A stretch of 64,000 nt of DNA from Cupriavidus pauculus (GTDB taxonomy: Bacteria; Pseudomonadota; Gammaproteobacteria; Burkholderiales; Burkholderiaceae): NCBI RefSeq assembly GCF_008693385.1, contig NZ_CP044067.1, positions 434,001 through 498,000 of the forward strand, in the 5' to 3' direction. A program made the position numbers and the translations under genes. Of this stretch, positions 8,836 through 15,064 are shown one piece after another (within the stretch, counting starts at the first letter, position 1; each line of letters opens with the position of its first letter). The notes under the pieces are model-generated. The model searched no databases. It was not told the DNA's origin and was given only the letters and a program-made list of their open reading frames with translations.

Positions 8836-10070
8836 GATGGTGGCCCTTTCCCGGCCACCGCGGCGGGAGCGGATGCGGGCGTCCCCGCGCCGTCGGCCGC
8901 GGTTGCGGCAGCGCGCGCATCCACGGGCTTGACCTTTGCGCCCGGTGCCAGCCGCACCGAACCGTCGACCACCACGGTGTCCCCCTCGCGCAGTCCGGCC
9001 CGCACGACCCAGTTGCCCTGTGTCCATTCCCCGACGTCGATGACGCGCGACTCGACCTTGTCGTCCTTGCCCACCGTCCACACGGACTGCCCGCGCGCGC
9101 CCTGCACCACGGCCTCCTGCGGCACCGTGATGGCGCGTGTGCGCGTGGCACCGAACACGTAGACGCGCACGAACTGCCCCGGCCGCAGCGTGCCCTCGGG
9201 GTTCGGCAGTTCGGCGCGAATCAGATAGGTGCCCGTTTCGGAACTGAACGAGGCATCGGCGAACGCGATATGGCCGCGCCGCTTGTACTTGGTGCCATCG
9301 GCCAGCACGATCTCCACCTCCATGCTGCCGCGATCGGGCATCTTCAGTTCGCCGGAAGCCTGCTGCGCCTGGTTCTTCAGCACCTCGTTCTCCGACAGGC
9401 TGAAGTTGACCCAGATCGGATCCAGCCTGGCCACGTACGTGAGCAGGCTGTTGCTCGCGTCGATATACGACCCGACCTGCTTCTTGGCATAGCTCGACAG
9501 CCCCGCCACGGGCGAGGCTATGGTCGTATAGCCGAGGTTCAGCTTCGCGTTCGTGACGTTCGCCCTGGCCTGCTCGACGGCCGCGGCGGCGGCCTGCTCG
9601 TTGCCGGTCGCGTCGTCGAGGTCCTTCTGGCTCAGGGCGTTGCGTGCCGCCAGTGGCCGCACCCGGGCGAGGTTGGCGCGCGCCGTGGTCAGCCGCGCCT
9701 GCTGCTGCGCGAGCTCGGCCTGCGCGGCATCCAGCGCGGCCTTGAACGGCTTCTGGTCCATCCGGAACAGCACCTGCCCGGCCTTGACCAGCGCCCCTTC
9801 GGTGTAGAGCCGCTCTTCGAGGAAGCCATTGACCCGCGCCCGGATCTCTACCTGCTGCGAACTCTGCGTTTCGCCTACGAATTCGTAGGTCAATGGCACG
9901 TCTTTCAGCGCGACACGGATCACGCCGACCTCGGTGACCGGCGCGGCCGGCGGCGCCTTGGCCTCCTGCTTCTGGCATGCCGCCAGCAGCATGGCGGCGC
10001 ACACCATGACGGCCCACCCCATGCCGATGCGCGCACGGCCCGCCAGTCGGGAACCCGGTCGATTGTCCAT
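8832..10070 (-). CDS. RND efflux periplasmic adaptor lipoprotein (membrane fusion protein)
   Basis: 412 residues. It links the inner-membrane pump to the outer-membrane channel. The signal peptide ends in a lipobox (MLLAAC, Cys about residue 31). The barrel-sandwich hybrid half-motif VEIRARVNGFLEERLYTEGALVKAGQVLF is followed by an alpha-helical hairpin (QAELAQQQARLTTARANLARV) and the second lipoyl half (NLGYTTIASPVAGLSSYAK), then beta-barrel and membrane-proximal domains. The C-terminal 30 residues are Ala/Pro-rich and low complexity. The start has an AAGGG Shine-Dalgarno, and the stop overlaps the transporter start. Confidence 0.94.
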   Translation of the reverse strand: MDNRPGSRLAGRARIGMGWAVMVCAAMLLAACQKQEAKAPPAAPVTEVGVIRVALKDVPLTYEFVGETQSSQQVEIRARVNGFLEERLYTEGALVKAGQVLFRMDQKPFKAALDAAQAELAQQQARLTTARANLARVRPLAARNALSQKDLDDATGNEQAAAAAVEQARANVTNAKLNLGYTTIASPVAGLSSYAKKQVGSYIDASNSLLTYVARLDPIWVNFSLSENEVLKNQAQQASGELKMPDRGSMEVEIVLADGTKYKRRGHIAFADASFSSETGTYLIRAELPNPEGTLRPGQFVRVYVFGATRTRAITVPQEAVVQGARGQSVWTVGKDDKVESRVIDVGEWTQGNWVVRAGLREGDTVVVDGSVRLAPGAKVKPVDARAAATAADGAGTPASAPAAVAGKGPPS

Positions 10071-10083
10071 CGTCTGCCCTTCG

Positions 10084-10338
10084 TTACTGGAACCGCTCCC
10101 GCAGGATCAGCGCGTTGATCTTGTGTCCATTCCAGAACACGCCGTGGATGCGCGGCTGCAGTTGATGCAAGGTGGCCAGCCGCATCGAAGCGTACGTCAG
10201 CATGACGGCCGGCCGGGTGCCGTCGCCCTCGTGCCGCTCGATCTCGTCATACGCGGGAAAGCCATAGCGCTGCAGGAACGCAAGCACGTCTTCGTCCGTG
10301 GTATCGGGATGAAGATTCGAAAGCATCATCAGCGGCAT
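10084..10338 (-). CDS. small RRM-like putative RNA-binding protein, first gene of the efflux operon
   Basis: 84 residues, start ATG 10338 with GGAAGGAG seven bases upstream. The sequence MPLMMLSNLHPDTTDEDVLAFLQRYGFP followed by a MLTYASMRLATLHQLQPRIHGVFWNGHKI segment has the beta-alpha-beta-beta-alpha-beta spacing of an RNA-recognition motif; the first strand resembles RNP2 but aromatic RNP1 residues are not convincing. It lies 13 bases upstream of the adaptor gene and 55 bases downstream of the operator at 10394-10407. Why an RRM-like protein leads an efflux operon is unknown. It could also be a non-RNA-binding ferredoxin-like fold. Confidence 0.7.
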   Translation of the reverse strand: MPLMMLSNLHPDTTDEDVLAFLQRYGFPAYDEIERHEGDGTRPAVMLTYASMRLATLHQLQPRIHGVFWNGHKINALILRERFQ

Positions 10339-10391
10339 GGTCTGCTCCTTCCGTGCTGATATGAGTGTGCGCCCTGCCATCCATTTCGCAA

Positions 10392-10407
10392 TTGGACCAA
10401 GGACCAA
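10392..10407 (-). promoter_or_regulatory. putative operator of the RND operon (site A of four)
   Basis: Minus strand TTGGTCCTTGGTCCAA, a direct repeat of TTGGTCC with 7-bp period that also contains dyad elements. It ends 53-55 bases before the ATG at 10338. A CATATC element that could serve as a -10 lies about 35 bases downstream, so the operator would abut the -35 region, the usual place for an activator. Confidence 0.55.
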
Positions 10408-10423
10408 ACCATGACGGCACGCG

Positions 10424-10810
10424 CTAGGCCAGCGCCTCGCGGACGAGTTCGATCAGCTGGCGGCCGTCGAACGGTTTGCGCAGGTAGCCGATGGCGCCCG
10501 AGGAGAGCGCCTTGTCGCGTGCTTCCGGCAGATCGTGGGCAGTGATGAAGATGACCGCGGGTGCGCGGTCCGAGAGGCGCTGCTGCACCTCCAGCCCGTC
10601 CATCTCGGGCATGCAGACGTCCAGGATCACGCACGCAGGCCGGTAGGCGGGCTGCGCCGCCATGCGTGCCAGCAGCGCGGTACCCGTCGTGAAGATGTCG
10701 ACAGTGATGCTTGCGGAACGCAACAGGCGCGCGGTGGCCCGCGCGACCGATGCGTCATCGTCCACCACTACCGCGAAGCGACCGATTGGCCGACCGTCTG
10801 GCCCTAACAT
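10424..10810 (-). CDS. stand-alone receiver-domain response regulator
   Basis: 128 residues consisting only of a CheY-like receiver. Acidic pocket DDD lies at residues 17-19, the phospho-acceptor is Asp64 in VILDVCMPEMDG, the switch Thr/Ser region is FITAHD, and the conserved Lys is in YLRKPFDG. No output domain is present. It lies just downstream of the LuxR-type regulator on the same strand but has its own upstream site (10878-10891). It may act as a phosphate sink or accessory receiver for the adjacent kinase; that role is inferred from location only. ATG 10810 was taken as the start; no strong Shine-Dalgarno is visible. Confidence 0.85.
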   Translation of the reverse strand: MLGPDGRPIGRFAVVVDDDASVARATARLLRSASITVDIFTTGTALLARMAAQPAYRPACVILDVCMPEMDGLEVQQRLSDRAPAVIFITAHDLPEARDKALSSGAIGYLRKPFDGRQLIELVREALA

Positions 10811-10877
10811 TCACAGGACGCCCATTAATCCAGTCAGATAACCTACAGGCTAAGTAACCGTGGCGCGCTGCGATATT

Positions 10878-10891
10878 GGCCCATGGTCCAT
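10878..10891 (-). promoter_or_regulatory. putative operator upstream of the lone receiver gene (site D of four)
   Basis: Minus strand ATGGACCATGGGCC, followed by AATATCG. It fits the WTGGWCCWWGGKYC pattern seen at the other three sites, lies between the stop of the LuxR-type gene (10895) and the lone receiver (start 10810), and ends 67 bases before that start. It is the least perfect copy. Confidence 0.4.
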
Positions 10892-10894
10892 CGA

Positions 10895-11536
10895 TCAGCC
10901 GGAGCGCGATCGCTCCGTCTCCCGGTGCGACGCGCACAACCCCATCCTGTCCGCGATGCGCACCAGCGCCGGCAACGAGTCGACTTCGAGCTTCTGCATG
11001 ACGTGCGCGCGATGGACCTTGATGGTCTTCTCCACTGTGCCCAGCTCGCTGGCGACCTGCTTGTTGCGGATGCCCGTCACGACCCACGTCAGCACCTCGC
11101 GCTCGCGGGGCGTAAGGCGCTGGATCTTCTGGCGCAGCGACTGCAACTCGCGCTGCAGCGCAAAGTGCTCGGCCGCACATGCGCAGCCCTTCTCCACGGC
11201 CGCCAGCAGATCGGTGTCCGACACGGGCTTCTCCAGAAACTCGATGGCGCCGGCCTGCATGGCCTGGACCGCGCGGGTCACATCGCCGTGGCCACTCAGG
11301 AAGATGACGGGTACCCTGCCCTGAAGGCCCTGCTGGAGCATCAGGCCATCCATGTCGGGCATCAGCAGGTCCAGCAATACGCAGGCCGGGCCGGCATCGA
11401 GATCGGCTTCATCGAGAAAGGCCTCCGCCGAAGGGAACATCGCCACGGCGTAGCCATGCGCGGTCAGTACGCGCCCCAACGCACGCCGCACGCTGTCGTC
11501 GTCATCCACGATATGAACTGTAGCCCTCGCATGCAT
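10895..11536 (-). CDS. FixJ/LuxR-type DNA-binding response regulator
   Basis: 213 residues. The ATG at 11536 has an excellent GGAGGTGA five bases upstream; an earlier in-frame start would overlap the kinase gene. The receiver has the acidic residues near 11-14, phospho-acceptor Asp56 (VLLDLLMPDMDG) and Lys in EFLEKPVSD. The C-terminal LuxR-type helix-turn-helix runs from LTPREREVLTWV to KTIKVHRAHVMQKLEV. It follows the sensor kinase by four bases and is presumably its partner. It is the best candidate for the protein that binds the four WTGGWCC sites in the surrounding 16 kb. Confidence 0.93.
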   Translation of the reverse strand: MHARATVHIVDDDDSVRRALGRVLTAHGYAVAMFPSAEAFLDEADLDAGPACVLLDLLMPDMDGLMLQQGLQGRVPVIFLSGHGDVTRAVQAMQAGAIEFLEKPVSDTDLLAAVEKGCACAAEHFALQRELQSLRQKIQRLTPREREVLTWVVTGIRNKQVASELGTVEKTIKVHRAHVMQKLEVDSLPALVRIADRMGLCASHRETERSRSG

Positions 11537-11540
11537 ACTG

Positions 11541-12419
11541 TCACCTCCAGCGAAACACCGCGGCGCCGGTCGAACCCTGGCGAAGCGCCTCCGCTTCCCG
11601 CGGCAGGACACATTCGAACGTCATGCCGCCACCGCTGTTGCGAATAGCCTCGATATGGCCGCCGTTGCGCTCCATGAGCGCGCGGCTGAGCGACAGGCCG
11701 AGACCCATGCCCTTAGGCTTCGAGGAATAGAAAGGTCGAAAGATCTTTTCGAGGTCGTCGGCCGCGACGCCGGCGCCATTGTCCTGCACGGCAATACGGA
11801 GCGCGCGATCCGCCGCGCGCACCCGGACCGTGATGAAGCGGTCGTGGCTCGACCGCCCCGATGCCACGGCATCCAGCGCGTTGACCAGCAGGTTCAGCAG
11901 CACGAGGCGGATCTCCACCGGATCGCCCACCGCGCGCGGGAGCCCGTCCTCGATATCTCGCTTGACGACCACGCTGCGCGCGCTCGCATTGGCCCGCGCC
12001 AGGTCCAACGCCTGATCGACCACGTCCGCAACGCTGAATGGCACCATGCGCGGCGCTTCTCCCAGTATCAGCGCGCGCACGCCACGTACGATGTCGCTCG
12101 CGCGCGAGGCATCATCGACCATGTCGTCGACGATCTCCTTCAGCATTTCCTTGTTAAATGTGCTGGAAGCGAGAAACTCGCGCGCGGCATGCGCGTTGCT
12201 CGTGATTGCCGTCAGCGGCTGGTTGAGTTCGTGCGCGAGGGAGCCGGCAAGCTCCGCGATGCCGGATTGCGGCAAGGCGTGCGCCAGCGGGCCCCTCAGC
12301 GTCAGCCGCATGGGCTCCCGCGCGCCGCGAGGCGCGGTGCGCAGCCGTTGCATTGCGACCGCACAGCCGACACCCATGGCCGCCGCGATGCAGAGCACCC
12401 ACGCCAGTGACCGTCGCAT
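11541..12419 (-). CDS. short membrane-anchored sensor histidine kinase without a periplasmic domain
   Basis: 292 residues. One N-terminal membrane segment (residues 4-22) is followed by about 30 linker residues, then HisKA with the phospho-acceptor His63 (SLAHELNQPLTA), the N box (LVLLNLLVNALDA), the G1 box (VQDNGAGV) and the G2 box (MGLGLSLSRALM). There is no PAS, HAMP or extracellular sensing domain, so the signal must be sensed in the membrane or supplied by a partner. The gene lies 13 bases after the SYLF lipoprotein gene and four bases before the regulator gene, so lipoprotein, kinase and regulator form one operon. Confidence 0.9.
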   Translation of the reverse strand: MRRSLAWVLCIAAAMGVGCAVAMQRLRTAPRGAREPMRLTLRGPLAHALPQSGIAELAGSLAHELNQPLTAITSNAHAAREFLASSTFNKEMLKEIVDDMVDDASRASDIVRGVRALILGEAPRMVPFSVADVVDQALDLARANASARSVVVKRDIEDGLPRAVGDPVEIRLVLLNLLVNALDAVASGRSSHDRFITVRVRAADRALRIAVQDNGAGVAADDLEKIFRPFYSSKPKGMGLGLSLSRALMERNGGHIEAIRNSGGGMTFECVLPREAEALRQGSTGAAVFRWR

Positions 12420-12432
12420 GGCCGAGTCCGGG

Positions 12433-13002
12433 TCAGATGTCCAGCTTCCCGATCTTGGTACCCTCTAGCGACAGGTTTGCCATCAGACCGGCGTTGGTGA
12501 GGACGAAGGCGATGATGGGCGCCTTTGCCGTATTCGTATCGAGTTGCCCGTTGGCGCCGATACCGATGACGGCGACCGAGCCGTCCACGCCGGCCGTCCA
12601 CCCCTTGCTTTGCTGGAAGCTACGCAGGGAGTCTTCCGTCATGAACATCATGATGAGCGCCTTGGACTGCGCACCTGCAAGGAAGCCGAAGGAGGCCGTG
12701 GTCGTACGGTAGTACGCGGTGGTCGCATTGGCGACCCGCAAGGCGCCCTCGCCGTACTCGGCGCCGACGACGAAGCCGCCGGCAAGGATGCGCGGGAATA
12801 CGAGTACGCCCCGGGCGTCGTTCGCCAGCGATCTGGATGCGGCCGCGGTGTTGAAGAGCCTGGTCAGCGTGCCATCCACCGCCGCGTCGATCTCCCGGCG
12901 CTTCGCGGTCGCGTCACTCGGCGTGGCCGGCGTGCCAGTGCATGCCGTCAGCGTGGGGCCGAGTGCCAGGGAAGAAGAGAGCAAGAACAGCCGTCGATCC
13001 AT
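12433..13002 (-). CDS. SYLF-domain (YSC84-like) lipid-binding lipoprotein
   Basis: 189 residues from ATG 13002, which has GGGAGG five bases upstream. The signal peptide ends in a lipobox (PTLTAC, Cys about 21). The remainder is the SYLF/YSC84 domain: LFNTAAASRSLANDARGVLVFPRILAGGFVVGAEYGEGAL and later FGFLAGAQSKALIMMFMTEDSLRSF. SYLF domains bind phosphoinositides in eukaryotes; bacterial members are envelope proteins of unclear role. As first gene of the operon with the kinase and regulator it may modulate signal sensing; this is inference. Confidence 0.88.
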   Translation of the reverse strand: MDRRLFLLSSSLALGPTLTACTGTPATPSDATAKRREIDAAVDGTLTRLFNTAAASRSLANDARGVLVFPRILAGGFVVGAEYGEGALRVANATTAYYRTTTASFGFLAGAQSKALIMMFMTEDSLRSFQQSKGWTAGVDGSVAVIGIGANGQLDTNTAKAPIIAFVLTNAGLMANLSLEGTKIGKLDI

Positions 13003-13326
13003 GATGCCTCCCGTGTGCAGTGATACTGCCTTTTTCGACAATAGCGGGGCTCATCCGCACGGGGGCGTCGACGACATCGGTACGGCACTACCCCTGAATG
13101 GCGACCAAGCCTACCTTCGTCTGTTTTCAATTGTTCTGATGTTTGTGACATACAAACTAGGTCGACCATTTAATCATTGCAATCTTTACTTTTTCTGACG
13201 CGCATTGCATTTCACGACGCTCATAAAAATTGCAATGCGCGCGATTCAGTACTTATTTTTTGTATTGAATCATTTAAACCGAGGCTTAAAAATAATCCTC
13301 AATCATTTTTTCGTAATCCTGAAAGA
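13003..13326 (-). other. AT-rich intergenic region between the DUF2950 and SYLF genes
   Basis: 324 bases with no convincing gene. The left part must hold the promoter of the SYLF-kinase-regulator operon. The part from about 13125 to 13325 is much richer in A+T than the surroundings. It contains a perfect 10-bp inverted repeat, GCGCATTGCA near 13201 and TGCAATGCGC near 13230, separated by about 20 bases. No typical intrinsic terminator for the DUF2950 gene was found on the minus strand, and no copy of the WTGGWCC motif was seen. Confidence 0.6.
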
Positions 13327-15045
13327 CTATGGCCGGGGGGCCGATGCCTGGGCGGATACCTCGCTCCATCGGCTATCGGGATCGAACGAATCGATCGCCG
13401 CGGCGCGTGCAGCCGTCTCTGGCCCCAGATCGCGCTCGTAGACCGTGCCGGCATGGCTGATCATGAAACTCTTGATGCCGGTTTCCCCATAACGCGCGGG
13501 CCACGCGAGGACGGCAAAGCCGCCGAAGAGCTGGCCATTGACGAGGTATGTGTACGCGCCGCCGGGCGCGGCCGACCCTTGCGAGGTCAACAGTTTGTAG
13601 CGGTAGCCGTGATAGCCGTCGTTACCCTTGTTTTGCGTCACGGCGTCGATAAAGGCGGGGCCGAGGGGGCTTTCCGCCTCGCCGGGGCGCGTCGGCCAGT
13701 AAAGGCCGTCCATCTTTCCGGGCGAGCTTACGAGCTTGCGCGCGTACACCGACATCCCGTTGGTGCCGTGGTTGGCATCGGCATACTCGCGCTGGGCGTC
13801 GCCGATCGCGAGCATCGTCTGTATCGTGTTCAGCTCGTTGCGGCCGATTCGCCTGAGGCGCATTTCCTCGAGGCCTGCACGGGTGTCGAAGTGCCATTTG
13901 CCGTGGGATTGCACGAGGGGGATCGGGAGGGTCCAGCCGTCATTGCCCACGGATATGCGTGCGCGGCCGGTGTTGTCCCTGACGATGCCATGCGCCTGGT
14001 TCCATGCGGCAAGAAATCGATATCGTAAATCCGCGCCTAGCGGTGGAATAACGTCGCGAGATATCGGACCTAGCAGACTCTGCACGGCAGAATCGTCGCT
14101 GGTAGCGATCGCATCGCCGAACGCGGTCATCGCGGATTCGGGTGTGTCGAAATTGCGTTGCGCATGGGCCGGTGAAACCGCCATGCATAGCATCGCGAAT
14201 GCGAACCATGCGCAGGCAGCCCACCGCGTCGCGATGGGCTTGAGCGCGGTCAGTGCTGTCACCGGATGTTTTGGATGGTCCATGTCCGCGAACCATGCGC
14301 GGGCGGCCCACCGCGTCGCGGTGGTCTTGAGCGCGGTCATTGCTGTCATCGGGTCTGTTGGATGGTCCATGGTGGCGAGCCATGCACGGGCAGCCCGCCG
14401 CGTCGCAATGGTCTTGAGCGCGGTCATTGCTGTCACCGGATGTCTTGGATGGTCCATGGCGAGCCATGCACGGGCGGCCCGCCGTGTGGCGATAGCCTTG
14501 AGCGCGGTCATTGCTGTCACCGGATGTTTTGGATGGTCCATGGTGAGCCATGCGCGGGCGGTCCGCCGCGTGGCGATAGCCTTGAGCGCGGTCATTGCTG
14601 TCACCGGATGTTTCAGATGGTCCATGGCGAGCCATGCGCGGGCGGCCCACCGCGTCGCGATAGCCTTGAGCGCGGTCATTGCTGTCACCGGATGTTTTGG
14701 ATGGTCCATGGTGAGCCATGCGCGGGCGGCCCGCCGCGTCGCGATGGGCTTGAGCGCGGTCATTGCTGTCACCGGATGATTTGGATGGTCCATGGTGAGC
14801 CATGCGCGGGCGGCCCGCCGCGTCGCGATGGGCTTGAGCGCGGTCATTGCTGTCGTCGGGTGTTTGGGATGGTCCATGGCGAGCCATGCGCAGGCAGCCC
14901 GCCGCGTCGCGATGGGCTTGAGCGCGGTCATTGGTGTTGTCGGATGATTTGGATGGTCCATGGCGAGCCATGCTCGGGCGGTCCGCCGCGTGGCGATGGG
15001 CTTGGGCGCGGTCATTGGTGTTGTCGGGTGATTTGGATGGTCCAT
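13327..15045 (-). CDS. DUF2950 family exported protein with an N-terminal tandem-repeat extension
   Basis: The C-terminal 270 residues are a complete DUF2950 domain (from FDTPESAMTAFGDAI to DSFDPDSRWSEV), preceded by a signal-peptide-like stretch (AWFAFAMLCMAVSPAHAQ). Upstream, the frame stays open through ten copies of a 28-29-residue unit beginning MDHP. Starting at the outermost ATG (15045, 20 bases after the DUF3300 stop) gives 572 residues; starting at the innermost ATG (14283) gives 318, the normal size and a usable signal peptide. No strong Shine-Dalgarno precedes any of these ATGs, although GGTGA lies shortly before an internal ATG in several copies. The domain call is firm; the start is open. 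Confidence 0.8.
   Translation of the reverse strand: MDHPNHPTTPMTAPKPIATRRTARAWLAMDHPNHPTTPMTALKPIATRRAACAWLAMDHPKHPTTAMTALKPIATRRAARAWLTMDHPNHPVTAMTALKPIATRRAARAWLTMDHPKHPVTAMTALKAIATRWAARAWLAMDHLKHPVTAMTALKAIATRRTARAWLTMDHPKHPVTAMTALKAIATRRAARAWLAMDHPRHPVTAMTALKTIATRRAARAWLATMDHPTDPMTAMTALKTTATRWAARAWFADMDHPKHPVTALTALKPIATRWAACAWFAFAMLCMAVSPAHAQRNFDTPESAMTAFGDAIATSDDSAVQSLLGPISRDVIPPLGADLRYRFLAAWNQAHGIVRDNTGRARISVGNDGWTLPIPLVQSHGKWHFDTRAGLEEMRLRRIGRNELNTIQTMLAIGDAQREYADANHGTNGMSVYARKLVSSPGKMDGLYWPTRPGEAESPLGPAFIDAVTQNKGNDGYHGYRYKLLTSQGSAAPGGAYTYLVNGQLFGGFAVLAWPARYGETGIKSFMISHAGTVYERDLGPETAARAAAIDSFDPDSRWSEVSAQASAPRP
14200..15045 (-). repeat. ten tandem copies of an 84-87 bp in-frame repeat
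   Basis: ATG codons opening each copy lie at 15045, 14961, 14877, 14793, 14709, 14625, 14541, 14457, 14370 and 14283, so seven intervals are 84 bp and two are 87 bp. All lengths are multiples of three and no stop interrupts the frame. The encoded unit is MDHPKHPVTAMTALKAIATR plus RAARAWLA, with substitutions between copies. The last copy continues directly into the signal peptide of the DUF2950 protein, so the array looks like repeated duplication of that gene's first 28 codons. Confidence 0.95.
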
Positions 15046-15064
15046 GGTGGTCGGGGGCTTGCGG

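Noticed and set aside
5644..9162. Very long plus-strand open frame opposite the RND genes
   Set aside because: Antisense to genes with clear conserved motifs; Arg/His-rich translation typical of the opposite strand of GC-rich coding DNA.
13201..13262. Inverted repeat GCGCATTGCA / TGCAATGCGC as an intrinsic terminator
   Set aside because: On the minus strand, where DUF2950 ends, no T-run follows; the loop is about 20 bases. Kept only as a structural feature of the region.
14200..15045. Tandem repeats considered as a CRISPR array
   Set aside because: Units are contiguous, 84-87 bp, keep an open reading frame and have no variable spacers; no cas genes are present.
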